In this document: one piece after another, positions 1 through 9,407 of the stretch
Layout of the letters: each line of letters opens with the position of its first letter
How positions within the stretch are numbered: the stretch's first letter is position 1
Assembly: GCF_000687795.1 (NCBI RefSeq)
Contig: NZ_JHXT01000014.1
Coordinates: forward strand, 1-40,602
Length of the DNA stretch: 40,602 nt
Reading direction: 5' to 3'
Source of the DNA: Mycoplasma testudinis ATCC 43263
Lineage (GTDB): Bacteria > Bacillota_I > Bacilli_A > Mycoplasmatales > Mycoplasmoidaceae
Notes under the pieces: model-generated
Seen by the model: only the letters and a program-made list of their open reading frames with translations
What the model was told of the DNA's origin: nothing
The model's database searches: none
Position numbers and translations under genes: made by a program

Positions 1-695
1 GGTTTGTAAATTCTTTCCCATTGTCTACTGTCAATGATTTAAACGTTCCAAGTGGATGGTCACTAATTAATTCCTTGATTGTGCCATTCATTGATGCAGC
101 TGTTCGGTCTATAATCGGGATTAAAAAATATTTACGTGACCGGCGACAGATGAAGGTTGCAACACAATTTTTGGTAAGCCTTGCGGGGCGCAACGACCGT
201 ATCCCCTTCTAAATCGCCATTTCTACCGCGATTATCGATGATTTTAGGCCTTAGATGAATACTTATCCCTATGTTTGTTTTTCCGCGCCTTTCTTCTCCT
301 TTTTTACGTTTCCTCTTACAAATCAAATCTTTAGTCATTACATCGATCAATTCGTTGTCGATTCAGTTGTAGATAGTCTTAAATGATAATTTTCCTTGAT
401 AATTCCTGCCAATAATAATTTCTGGAGACCATTTTAACTTGATGTGCTTTTCAATTTCAGCTTTTATGTCTTCCGTCAATTTGGTTTTCCTGCCACGTTT
501 TTTCAAAAGTTCTTCGGATGTTTGCTGCGCTAGATCATGGTCGTAATTTTCTTTACCACCACAACGTTTTATTTCTCGTGTTATTGTAGAAGCAGCAACG
601 TTGATTTTTTTTGCAATTTGTCGTGCAGATATTTTGACCTTAAGAAGAATTGAAATCTGACTTCGTGTGGATATGTTAAGATTATTAAAACCCAT
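1..695 (-). pseudogene. IS30-family transposase, frameshifted and cut by the window edge
   Basis: The gene reads leftward from ATG at 695, preceded by an AGAGG ribosome-binding site. The N-terminal part has the helix-turn-helix region typical of IS30 (ARQIAKKINVAASTITREIK). It continues through a UGA-encoded Trp near 360 to the DDE motif GDLEGDTVV. Near base 180 the frame is lost: this frame stops at 132-134, while another frame carries on as RKYFLIPIIDRTAASMN to the second catalytic Asp in TVDNGKEF at the window edge. One indel therefore separates two halves of one enzyme, so it is probably inactive unless the shift is programmed. The third catalytic residue would lie outside the window. The family assignment is strong. 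Confidence 0.85.
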
Positions 696-758
696 AAGAG
701 TACCTCTGTTATTGTTTACATTTATCAATAACATTTTACAGAAACTCTTATGGGTTTT
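687..758. promoter_or_regulatory. 14-bp inverted repeat that can mask the transposase start codon
   Basis: AAAACCCATAAGAG at 687-700 is a perfect inverse of CTCTTATGGGTTTT at 745-758. On the transposase strand the downstream arm contains the ATG at 693-695. An RNA that begins upstream of 758 could therefore fold and hide the start. Comparable structures in other insertion sequences, such as IS10 and IS50, block translation of transcripts entering from outside. The repeat is seen directly; the function is inferred. Confidence 0.55.
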
Positions 759-989
759 CTAATTTTTAGTGTTGCATTTATTATTACAATCTACCATACC
801 TTAATTTTTTTTATTTTTTATAAATGTATATTCCAAAATTATCTGCGAATAATTTCGATTAAAGAAAATGGAGTAAAAATTATTTTACTTCTTTGATATT
901 TGCGGCATTGTTTGCTTGGGTATATTTTTCTTCGGACTTTTTAGTTTAGAAATCTGGTGACATAAATATATTAGATAAGCGTTTTATTT

Positions 990-995
990 TATAAT
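990..995 (+). promoter_or_regulatory. Probable -10 box (TATAAT) of pepF
   Basis: A perfect TATAAT lies 31 bp before the pepF start, in a 230-bp spacer that holds no other gene. No convincing -35 box is visible, which is common in mycoplasmas. The ribosome-binding site of pepF is weak (ATAGG). Confidence 0.45.
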
Positions 996-1026
996 TTATT
1001 CAATTTACATAAACTATAGGTTCAAT

Positions 1027-2901
1027 ATGAAAAAACAAAACAAAAATTTGAATTCGACAAATTTAACAGAAAACAAAAATAATAAATATTCCTGAGATCT
1101 TGATGCTATTTTAGAAGGCGGGACTTTAGAAGATTTATATCAAAAATGGTTAAAAGCAAAAGACTCTTTATTGAATGTTTATAATAATGGCGCTTTCGCT
1201 TTCAAAGAAGATTCTTTTGCAGCATATTTGAAAGCAGATAAAACTTTAAAATTATTGACTAACCGCTTGATTAACTATATTTTCAATAATTTAAATGAAG
1301 ATATTACAAATCCGGTATGGGCAGGATGACAGCAAAAATTTATGTTTGAAGTTAATCAATTACAACAAGCTATGTCTCAATTAAGCAAAGTGATTGTGAA
1401 AAATAAAGATAACATTAAAAAATATTTAGCTCTACCTAAATATAAAAACTATCAACGTGAATTTGATTTGGTTTTTAGAACTGAACCACACATATTAAAA
1501 GAAGATGAAGAACAATTGATGGCTAAGTTATCTTTAACTAACGAAACATCAGAAGATATTTTTAATACTTTAACACGCTCAGAAATCAAATTTCAAGATG
1601 CAATTAGTTCAACTGGGAAAAAATACCCAATTAAAACAATGTCTGATGTTGCACCATTGTTGAAGTCTAAAGATCGGAAGTTAAGAAAATCTGCTTGATT
1701 ATCTGAATTCGGTGCTTTCTATAATTTTAGAAACACTCTTTCAAAAACTTTGTATTATGCTTATTTAAAATACAACACTTTAGCAAAAGTAAGAAATTAT
1801 AAAAATTATGTTTCTCAAACAGCTTTTGATGATGAAATAAATGAAGAATTTATTAGTTTTATTTATGAGCAAGTAGCAGCTTTTGCACCGATTGTTAAAA
1901 AATATAATTCATTAAGGAATGCAGTGCTACGCAAAAAACTAAACACTAAGAATATATACCCCTGAGATTTACAAATACCTCTTTTTAATCAGAATACTAA
2001 ATATTCAATTGAAGAAGCTAAAAAAATAGCGCTAGCCGCTTTGAAGCCTATGGGTGAAGAATATCAAAAAGTTGTTAAACAAGCTTTTGGTGAAAGATGA
2101 GTTTCTTGGTTATCTAAACCAGGAAAACAAACTGGAGCTTACTCTATCGGTAATGCTGAAGGTTTACAAAAATATTATATTTCGATGAACTTTGATACCA
2201 CATTAAGGTCGGTTTATACAATCATTCATGAATTAGGTCATTCAATGCATACGTGATCATTATTAAATTATCAAAAAATTTATACAGATGTTTCTATTTT
2301 CTATGCAGAAGTAGCTTCAATTGCTAATGAAATGCTGTTAAATTATCATTTATTAAAAGAGTTTAAAAATGATTCTAAAATGAAAATTTCAATTCTCATG
2401 GAAATGATTAATAATTTCTTTGCCACAACTACCCGCCAAATTATGTTTAGTAATTTCGAATATATTGCTAATGAAAAAATTAATAGTGGTCAACAATTTA
2501 GCAGTGAAGTAGCTTATGATATCTATGCAACAATGCACGAAAAATATCTTGGCTTTTCTAAAAGCGCGGTTAAGAGGCTTAAAACTTCTACCTATGGCAA
2601 AAAAAGTTTAGCAGTAATTCTTGCAGTTCCGCATTTTTACTCAGGTATTTTTTATGTTTACAAATATGCGGTTGGTCAGGTGGCATCAATTATTGCATGT
2701 AAGCGAATTATTGAAAAACAGCCACAGGCTTTAGAAAATTTTTACAAATTTTTACGATCTGGTAATTCATTGTCTCCGTTAGAAACAATTAAATTGCTAG
2801 GCATCGATTTGACAAAACCTCAAGCTTGACACGAAGCACTTGCAATAGTGTCTGAATGAGTCGATCAATTAAAACAAGAATTAAACAAGATAAAATTTTA
2901 A
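1027..2901 (+). CDS. pepF: Oligoendopeptidase F (M3 family zinc metallopeptidase)
   Basis: This 624-residue protein is open throughout with UGA read as Trp, which is close to the usual PepF length of about 600. The zinc-binding motif HELGH lies at residues 401-405, inside IIHELGHSMHTW. The downstream text EVASIANEMLLNYHLL supplies the third metal ligand region expected in M3 peptidases. The enzyme acts in the cytoplasm and cuts short peptides, providing amino acids in an organism that probably imports oligopeptides. It stands alone, behind its own likely promoter and before a clear terminator. The start chosen is the first in-frame ATG before the PepF-like N-terminus (YSWDLDAILEGG). Residues and length agree well with the family, so the assignment is firm. 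Confidence 0.93.
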
Positions 2902-2922
2902 ATTTAAATATATTAGAAGAAT

Positions 2923-2951
2923 GTTCAGGGAGGTGTCCTTGAATATTTTTT
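2923..2951 (+). terminator. Rho-independent terminator of pepF
   Basis: A 9-bp stem (GTTCAGGGA with TCCTTGAAT, two G-U pairs) closes a GGTG loop and is followed by ATTTTTT. It starts 21 bp after the pepF stop. Confidence 0.7.
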
Positions 2952-3016
2952 AATTCCAAATTTTTATCTGCCAACGGATTAGTTAGGATTTTATTTTGTC
3001 TTGATTTATTTCAATT

Positions 3017-3022
3017 TATAAT
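3017..3022 (+). promoter_or_regulatory. Probable -10 box (TATAAT) of guaB
   Basis: TATAAT lies 29 bp before the guaB start, between the pepF terminator and a strong AAGGAG ribosome-binding site. TTGTCT at 2996-3001 could act as a weak -35 with a short 15-bp spacer. Confidence 0.5.
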
Positions 3023-3050
3023 TTCTGTAATTTTAAAAAAGGAGTTTATC

Positions 3051-4148
3051 GTGCCAACAGTAATTCGTAAAGGGTACACGTTTGATGATTTATTGCTTGT
3101 TCCTCAAGCATCAAATATTTTACCGAAAGATGTTGTTTTGAAAACTAAGATAGCTGACTCAATTAATTTAAATATTCCAGTTATGTCAGCTGCGATGGAT
3201 ACGGTAACCGATCACAAGATGGCAATTGCAATGGCAGACTTGGGTGGTCTTGGCATCATCCATAAAAACCTGAGTTTAGTTGAACAGGCCCAGGAAGTTG
3301 TTTTGGTAAAACAAACTGCTGTGGATTTATCTCTCAACCCACTAGCAGCACTAGATTCAAAAAACAAATTATTAGTAGGTGCAGCTGTTGGAATTGCTAA
3401 CGATACTTTAAGCCGTGTCGCTACTTTGGTTAAATATGGAGTTGATGTTATTTGCTTAGACACCGCACACGGGCACAGCAAATACGTTATTGAAGTTTTA
3501 AGAAAAATTAAAAAGAACTTTAAATTGCCCGTTATAGCCGGAAATATTGCTACAGCAAAAGCAGCTGCTGATTTAATAGCTCAAGGAGCTGACTGTTTAA
3601 AAGTTGGAATTGGTCCAGGTTCAATTTGCACGACTCGAATAGTTAGTGGTGTGGGGGTTCCTCAATTGACTGCAATTATGGATGTAACAAATGTAGCTGC
3701 TAAGCATAATATTCCTGTTATTGCAGATGGGGGAATAAAACAATCAGGAGATATTACTAAAGCTTTAGCTGCAGGGGCTCAGGCAGTAATGCTTGGATCA
3801 TTACTAGCAGGAACAGATGAAGCTCCAGGCGAATTGGTCGAATTCGAAAATCGATTGTATAAAACATATCGTGGAATGGGAAGTGCAGCTGCTATGGCCG
3901 CTGGTTCGAGCGATCGCTATTTTCAAAAAGATGCAATGAAATATGTTCCCGAAGGGATTGAAGGGTTTAAAGAAGCTATCGGCCCTTTGTCTGAAGTGTT
4001 ATTTAAATTAGTTGGCGGATTACGTAGCGGAATGGCTTATTGTGGAGCTAGAACAATTAGTGAACTACATCATAATAGTGAATTCATTGAACAATCCGCC
4101 GCTGGTTTATATGAATCTTTACCGCATGATGTTATTCCTGCAAAGTAA
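3051..4148 (+). CDS. guaB: IMP dehydrogenase lacking the CBS (Bateman) domain
   Basis: GuaB oxidises IMP to XMP with NAD, the first step from IMP to GMP. The 365-residue protein starts at GTG 3051 behind AAAGGAG. Its barrel begins FDDLLLVPQAS and carries the catalytic-loop cysteine, Cys193, in GPGSICTTRIV. It also has ADGGIKQSGDI, the phosphate-binding region, and the flap segment YRGMGSAAAM. Typical IMPDH is about 490 residues with two CBS domains inserted after the second barrel strand. Here NLSLVEQAQ runs almost directly into KLLVGAAVGI, so the CBS pair is missing. CBS domains regulate rather than catalyse, so the enzyme is probably active. The next gene, guaA, completes the pathway. Confidence 0.93.
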   Translation: MPTVIRKGYTFDDLLLVPQASNILPKDVVLKTKIADSINLNIPVMSAAMDTVTDHKMAIAMADLGGLGIIHKNLSLVEQAQEVVLVKQTAVDLSLNPLAALDSKNKLLVGAAVGIANDTLSRVATLVKYGVDVICLDTAHGHSKYVIEVLRKIKKNFKLPVIAGNIATAKAAADLIAQGADCLKVGIGPGSICTTRIVSGVGVPQLTAIMDVTNVAAKHNIPVIADGGIKQSGDITKALAAGAQAVMLGSLLAGTDEAPGELVEFENRLYKTYRGMGSAAAMAAGSSDRYFQKDAMKYVPEGIEGFKEAIGPLSEVLFKLVGGLRSGMAYCGARTISELHHNSEFIEQSAAGLYESLPHDVIPAK

Positions 4149-4296
4149 AATTGAATTAATTTTTATAACTTTGTTTTGAAATTTTAAAAAAATTTAAACC
4201 CAAATAATAATTAGAAAATTAAAATAGATTAATCTAAAATGTAAGTTGCTGATGATTTCAGTGATTTGCAGTACTAAAAGAAATAGGAATCCAAAG

Positions 4297-5256
4297 ATGA
4301 AAAACAATATTAATCCGCAAAAATTTATTGACCAAGTTGTCGAATTAATTCGTGCTGAAGTAAAAGATAAACATGTTATTTGTGCAATTAGTGGTGGGGT
4401 TGATTCAACGGTCTCAGCTACATTAGTTCAAAGAGCAATTGGTAACCAACTACATTGCGTTTTTGTTGACCACGGTTTATTAAGACACAACGAAGTGTTT
4501 GAAGTTTTAGACAGTCTACGTAATAAATTAGGTTTAAACATTTGACACGTTGATGCGAAGAACTTGTTTTTAGATCGTTTAAAAGGAATTGTGGATCCTG
4601 AAGAAAAACGTCACGTAATTGGCAAAACTTTTATTGACGTTTTTGTTCAAGCTGCTAAAGATTTAAATATCGACTTCCCTTATTTAGTTCAAGGAACAAT
4701 CTATCCAGATATTCTTGAATCTAAAAATAATGAAAAGACAGTTAAATCACATCACAACGTTGGCGGATTACCGGAAAACTTTGATGCAGTTTTAATTGAA
4801 CCACTACGTGATTTGTATAAAGAAGATGTTCGTGAACTAGCTAAAGCATTAGGATTACCACAACACTTTATCCAACGTCAACCATTCCCGGGCCCAGGAT
4901 TAGGAGTACGGGTGATTGGTGAAGTTACTGAAAAGAAATTAGAAATTTTAAGAAAAGCTGATTATATTTTTAGATCTGCAATGGAGCAAACAGGGCTTGC
5001 TGCTGGAGCTTTCCAATATTTTGCAATTTTGCCAGAAACATTCACTACTGGAGTTCGTGAAGGAGAACGTTTATACGGCCATACAATTGCGTTACGGGCA
5101 ATTCATTCTAAAGATGCAGTAACAGCTGAATATATTCCTTTACCACATAAATTTTTGAAAAATGTTAGTGAACAAATTTGTTTACAAATTCCAGAAGTTA
5201 ATCGGGTTGTTTATGACATTACTGATAAGCCTGCAGGCACTATTGAATGAGAATAG
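4297..5256 (+). CDS. guaA: GMP synthase, ATP-pyrophosphatase subunit only (no glutaminase domain)
   Basis: GMP synthase aminates XMP to GMP using ATP. This 319-residue protein has the PP-loop SGGVDST at residues 32-38, the XMP-binding text [17 protein letters not shown], and ends in the dimerisation-domain signature [14 protein letters not shown], with its Trp from UGA. Bacterial GuaA is normally about 510-520 residues, with an N-terminal class I glutamine amidotransferase domain of about 190 residues. That domain is absent and no ORF for it lies nearby. The enzyme must use free ammonia or a glutaminase subunit encoded elsewhere, as in split archaeal enzymes. The start is ATG 4297; an in-frame ATG at 4246 would add 17 residues with no family support. 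It lies 148 bp after guaB. Confidence 0.92.
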
Positions 5257-5285
5257 TAAGTTACTTTAATTAAATTGTTGATGTC

Positions 5286-5300
5286 GCACTTTCATAGTGC
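5286..5300 (+). other. Small hairpin between guaA and mnmG
   Basis: GCACT-TTCAT-AGTGC is a perfect 5-bp stem with a 5-base loop. It is not followed by a T run, so it is more likely an RNA-processing or attenuation element than a strong terminator. It lies 23 bp before the mnmG start. Confidence 0.35.
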
Positions 5301-5322
5301 ATTAGATTAATAAACTTTAAAA

Positions 5323-7176
5323 ATGAAAAAGATAATTGTTGTTGGAGCAGGTCATGCAGGGCTCGAAGCTGCTTTTAGTTGTGCACGATTAAAGTGCAAA
5401 GTATTTCTTATTGTCTTAAATGCGAATTCTGTCGGAAATTGTCCTTGCAACCCGTCTGTAGGCGGTCCTGCCAAAGGGATTGTTACTCGTGAAATTGATG
5501 CTTTGGGTGGAATGCAAGCAAAAGCTGCTGATGCGTGTCGCTTGCAAATGAAATTGCTAAACAGTTCTAAAGGTCCAGGCGTCCAAGCTTTACGTGCGCA
5601 AATTGATAAAAAACAATATCATTCATGGTTTTTAAAAAAATTAAAAGAAACTAAAAATATCACCCTGATTGAGGATGAAGTAATTGATTTAATTGTTAAA
5701 AATAAGATAATCAAAGGAGTTGTTTTAAAAAAACAACAAGACTTATTGGCTGATGCAGTTATTTTAACAACTGGCACTTATTTAGAATCGTCGACGCATC
5801 AAGGTAAAAGTGTCCATAACGAAGGTCCAGATGGTTACATCAATAGCCAAGGTTTATCCCACAATTTAAAAAAATTAGGTTTTAAATTATTGCGTTTAAA
5901 AACAGGCACACCACCACGGATTGCTAAGGATTCAATTGATTACTCACAAACAGCATTAGAGCCAGGAACTCCTGGCGATTTTGCTTTTAGTTTTAGTACA
6001 AAGAAATTCATTCCTTTAAAAAAACAATTACCTTGTTATTTAATTCATACAAATAAAAAAACCCACGATATTATTTTGGAAAATATTTCTGCATCAGCTG
6101 TTTATGGGGGTCAGATTAAAGGGGTTGGACCTCGTTATTGTCCAAGTATTGAAGATAAAGTAATGCGTTTTAGTGACAAACCTAGACACCAGATTTTTTT
6201 AGAACCTGAATCATTAGATCTCAATACTATTTATTTAGGGGGATTTTCCACCTCTTTTGAAGTAGCAATTCAAGATAAAATTATTCGGACTTTACCCGGG
6301 CTTAAAAATTGTAAAGTAGTTAAGTACGGTTATGCCATTCAGTATGATGCAATCGATCCTATTCAGCTGTTTCCCACCCTTGAAACCAAACTTGTAAAGA
6401 ATTTGTATTCGGCCGGTCAAATTAATGGTACTAGCGGTTACGAAGAAGCTGCAGGTCAGGGGTTGATGGCAGGAATCAATGCAGTTTTAAAATTAAATAA
6501 GAAAAAACCGTTAATTTTAAAACGTGACGAAGCTTATATTGGGGTGATGATTGATGATATTGTTACAAAGGGAGTAAGTGATCCTTATCGTCTATTGACT
6601 TCCCGTGCTGAGCACCGTCTTTTGTTACGCAATGATAATGCACAGCAAAGGTTAATTAAACACGCCAAAAGAATTGGCATGATTTCAAAGAAAGTTTATG
6701 ATGATTTTTTGAAATCTGAAATTTTGATCAAAAAGGTTATTAAATTTTTAAAAGATAAGAAAATTGGTCAATACTTGCCTTTGCGCAAATTAACAAACAA
6801 TACTAACCTAACTTTGCATCATTATTTGAGCCGTCCCGAAGTTAAGCTAGTTGATTTGTTAAAATTGATTGGTGTGCATTTTAAAGGTTTAAGAGATTCA
6901 CAATTATTACAAATTGAGATTCAAGTAAAATATGAAGGATACATCAAAAACTATTTGAAGAACTTAAAAAAGATTGGCGACTTAAGTAATTTTGATTTAC
7001 CTTCTGATTGTGATTATCACTTAATTCCGAATTTGTCTAATGAAGCGCAAGATAAATTAAATTTGATTAAACCTTTGAATTTAGCTCAGGCAAGTCGTAT
7101 CAGTGGAATTAATTTTCCTGATTTAGTAGCTGTCAAAAATTATTTTAGAAATAAGAGAAAGCCTTATGAACAATAA
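5323..7176 (+). CDS. mnmG: tRNA uridine-5-carboxymethylaminomethyl modification enzyme MnmG (GidA)
   Basis: MnmG works with MnmE to install the cmnm5 group on the wobble uridine of certain tRNAs. The 617-residue length is normal. The FAD-binding motif GAGHAG lies at residues 8-13. Family signatures CNPSVGGPAKG, LRLKTGTPPR, GVGPRYCPSIEDK and the C-terminal YEGYIKNYLK segment are all visible. It begins the overlapping mnmG-rsmG-parA run. In many Firmicutes this gene order lies close to the chromosome origin. The gene overlaps rsmG by 11 bp, suggesting translational coupling. Confidence 0.96.
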   Translation: MKKIIVVGAGHAGLEAAFSCARLKCKVFLIVLNANSVGNCPCNPSVGGPAKGIVTREIDALGGMQAKAADACRLQMKLLNSSKGPGVQALRAQIDKKQYHSWFLKKLKETKNITLIEDEVIDLIVKNKIIKGVVLKKQQDLLADAVILTTGTYLESSTHQGKSVHNEGPDGYINSQGLSHNLKKLGFKLLRLKTGTPPRIAKDSIDYSQTALEPGTPGDFAFSFSTKKFIPLKKQLPCYLIHTNKKTHDIILENISASAVYGGQIKGVGPRYCPSIEDKVMRFSDKPRHQIFLEPESLDLNTIYLGGFSTSFEVAIQDKIIRTLPGLKNCKVVKYGYAIQYDAIDPIQLFPTLETKLVKNLYSAGQINGTSGYEEAAGQGLMAGINAVLKLNKKKPLILKRDEAYIGVMIDDIVTKGVSDPYRLLTSRAEHRLLLRNDNAQQRLIKHAKRIGMISKKVYDDFLKSEILIKKVIKFLKDKKIGQYLPLRKLTNNTNLTLHHYLSRPEVKLVDLLKLIGVHFKGLRDSQLLQIEIQVKYEGYIKNYLKNLKKIGDLSNFDLPSDCDYHLIPNLSNEAQDKLNLIKPLNLAQASRISGINFPDLVAVKNYFRNKRKPYEQ

Positions 7177-7834
7177 AGAATACTTATTAAATAAATATGT
7201 CAGTTGCGTTCATGAATTCAATCAACGTTTTAATTTAACTGGATTTAAAAATGAAATTGACATCAAATCTGGTTTAGTAGATGAAGTTGTTCAATTAATT
7301 CCATTTCTTAGTTTGCCTAACGCTGAAAAATTCTCTTTAATTGATGTTGGTTCAGGTTCTGGATCTCCAGGTATTGTTTTGGCAATACATTTCCCACTGG
7401 CAAACTTTTTTTTAATTGAACCAAACCAAAAAAAAGCAACGTTTTTGCAAATTTTGGTTACCGAATTACAATTAAAAAACGTTTTTGTTAAGTCTGAAAG
7501 AGCCGAGTCTTTGAATTCGATTTTATACCGTGAGAAATTTGATTATGGATTGAGTCGTGCTGTGGCTTCAATAAAAATTATGAATGAATTGATATGTCAA
7601 TGAATTAAAGTAAACGGAAAAATTATTCATTTAAAATCATTAAATTATTTAGTCGAAGTCAATGAAGCCAAAAATGAATTAAAGAGCTTAGGTCTGAAAT
7701 ATCTGGAAACAAAAAAAACTATGAATCAAACTAAAACTTTTAATAATATAATTTATCAAAAGATACAGCACACTCCCACGCGGTATCCACGCCCATGAAA
7801 ACAAATAATTAGCAAGGTAAATTACGATGCTTAA
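7166..7834 (+). CDS. rsmG: 16S rRNA (guanine-N7) methyltransferase RsmG (GidB)
   Basis: RsmG methylates G527 (E. coli numbering) of 16S rRNA using S-adenosylmethionine. The 222-residue protein has the N-terminal signature FNQRFNLTG, the SAM-binding loop LIDVGSGSGSPGIVLA and the acidic strand end LIEPNQKKATFL. YGLSRAVASI matches the conserved SRA segment. A UGA Trp near 7601 must be read through to reach the C-terminal part. Start and stop overlap mnmG and the next gene by 11 and 8 bp. Confidence 0.93.
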
Positions 7835-8636
7835 AGTTGGGATTATATCGCCTCAATCTAAAATAGGAAAAACCACTTGTGGTATCGGTTTAGCCGATGC
7901 TTGAGTTGGTTTTGGGCAAAATGTGTTGTTTTTAAATTTTGATGTGGAAAATGAAACTGAATTATCTCCTTTGATAGATGCACCTTCTTTTACACAATAT
8001 ATTAATAAGAAAGTTTCACTTTCCAAAATCATCGAGAAAATTCACGCTTTAAATTTTGATTTAATAAGTTTTTATGAATCTGATCACGAATGATTTAAAA
8101 AAGTTCAATTTAAAGGGATTGAAACAATATTTGGCAGTTTGTTAAACGAATTAGAAAAAAATAAAAAATATGATTATTGTGTTTTGGATTTAAACCCAAA
8201 AGCCGTATCCATTAATGAAGCTTTGTTTAAAATGATTGATTTTTTAATTATTCCAATTCATGTAGCTTCATATGATTTAAAGGTTGCAACAGCTTTAAGC
8301 CGTTATTGTAAAGCGATTGAAGCGGTTCCTACATTAGTAGACAAACGGTTCCGTTTATTGACTACAATGTATGATCCCAAATCTATTTCTCAAAATAAAA
8401 TGTTGTCACAAATTCAAATTGGGTTTAAAGAAGTTTTATTAACTAAGCATATTCCTATTTTTCATGAAAGAACTTTAGAAATTATCGAAAATAAACGTAA
8501 AAGCAATTTGTTTTCTATCATAAAAGAACTTCGTCCAATATTTAACAATATAGCTTTAGAATTAAAAAAGGTGATTAAGCCAATTAAACGGGAAGCTTCT
8601 CCCCCACCGGTTATAAAGACTAAGCAAATTGAATAA
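7827..8636 (+). CDS. ParA/Soj-like ATPase with a divergent P-loop
   Basis: ParA ATPases position DNA or large complexes by cycling on the nucleoid. The 269-residue protein starts MLKVGIISPQSKIGKTT. The Walker A motif of the family is KGGxGKT[ST]; here it reads QSKIGKTT, so the signature lysine at the first position is Gln10 while the P-loop lysine (Lys15) remains. A Walker A'-type segment (LFLNFDVE) and a Walker B-like strand (YDYCVLDLNP) follow. The C-terminal 20 residues are basic and proline-rich. It overlaps rsmG by 8 bp, the place of soj in Firmicutes, but no parB/spo0J gene is visible. Loss of the signature lysine, which senses ATP at the dimer interface, could alter or abolish dimer-dependent ATPase activity. 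Confidence 0.8.
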
Positions 8637-8653
8637 CTATTTTCATAGTTTTT
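8635..8653 (+). terminator. Weak terminator after the parA-like gene
   Basis: AACTAT-TTTC-ATAGTT is a perfect 6-bp stem followed by TTT, overlapping the end of the stop codon. The stem is AT-only, so it would be weak, but its position fits. Confidence 0.4.
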
Positions 8654-9116
8654 GTGAATAAGTCAAAGGCTTTTTCAATGTCTTTTTTCTTTATTAAAGT
8701 ATGCTAAAAACTCTTTAAATGAAAAAGGATAAACTTGGATACTCATATGTCTACCTGTAAAATCACTATTCAAAAGAAAAGCATTAGAGTCAGTAAGATA
8801 GATATCAAATTTTTGTGACGAGTGTAAATCGTTGATAGCAATTTCAAACTTCTCACACATTTGAATTTCGTCTATAAAAACATAATTGTTTTTATGTTCT
8901 ATATAGATAGAACATATATATGCGTTCAAAGATTGATAATTTTTTAGGTGTCGTTTTCAATATTGGAAAAAAATCGATATAAATAACGTTTGCTTTTTTT
9001 ATCTGAGTTTGCAGATATTTTATATATTCACGTAGCAAAAATGATTTACCACTGCGTCTGATTCCTGTAATAATTTTAATATCTGGAGTAAGTTGGTATG
9101 AGATTAACTCATACAA
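8651..9116 (-). pseudogene. Broken ATPase gene (P-loop AAA, DUF4143-type family) remnant
   Basis: The - strand carries the first half of an ATPase in two frames. Frame one, from TTG at 9116, has the P-loop in KIITGIRRSGKSFLLREY. A frameshift between about 8930 and 8980 leads to frame two, with the Walker B text NNYVFIDEIQMCEKFE and the conserved FDIYLTDSNAFLLNSD and YPFSFKEFLAYF. A TAA sits directly before the P-loop half, so the N-terminus is shortened. The C-terminal half is missing, and the remnant runs into the end of the parA-like gene. The family is common in bacteria and of unclear role. The copy cannot make the full protein. Confidence 0.75.
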
Positions 9117-9382
9117 TTAAGATTTTCGGAATAACTATTAATTTTCTTTGTAAATTTGTCTTTTTAAAAGGATCTATTAAAAAGTAAAAGAGGTCTTACA
9201 TATTTCAGCACTTAACAAACTCCAGATTATTAATTCAATCTTGATTTTACAAAAATCGCGTAAGGATTCTATTTGTCAAAATTTGACTCTGTTACTTATT
9301 TCTTTTATGAAAATCAGATGATTGTTTTTAAACGTTTATATTTATATATTGATAAAATTAATAAACTGATTACAAATAGATT

Positions 9383-9397
9383 CTAGTCTGAGACTAG
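9383..9397 (+). promoter_or_regulatory. CTAGTC/GACTAG inverted repeat in the leader of the next gene
   Basis: CTAGTC-TGA-GACTAG is a perfect 6-bp palindrome whose right arm ends 10 bp before the ATG at 9408. It adjoins the only purine-rich stretch that could bind the ribosome (GCAGG). It could be an operator or an RNA hairpin limiting translation. The rest of the 9117-9407 spacer shows no gene. Confidence 0.4.
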
Positions 9398-9407
9398 CAG
9401 GTAAATA

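Larger units (their letters stand above)
1..795 (-). mobile_element. IS30-family insertion sequence, partial (window edge)
   Basis: This is the transposase-start side of an insertion sequence whose other end lies beyond base 1. It contains a frameshifted IS30-type transposase read on the - strand. The outer end is placed near 795 because a 31-bp stretch at 765-795 recurs at 31044-31074 with three mismatches, without the rest of the element. That is what a shared terminal sequence would look like. The exact terminal base and any target duplication cannot be fixed from this window. Confidence 0.75.

Noticed and set aside
4149-4296. Possible purine riboswitch between guaB and guaA
   Set aside because: No purine-riboswitch core or paired loops can be recognised, and the spacer is simple AT-rich DNA.
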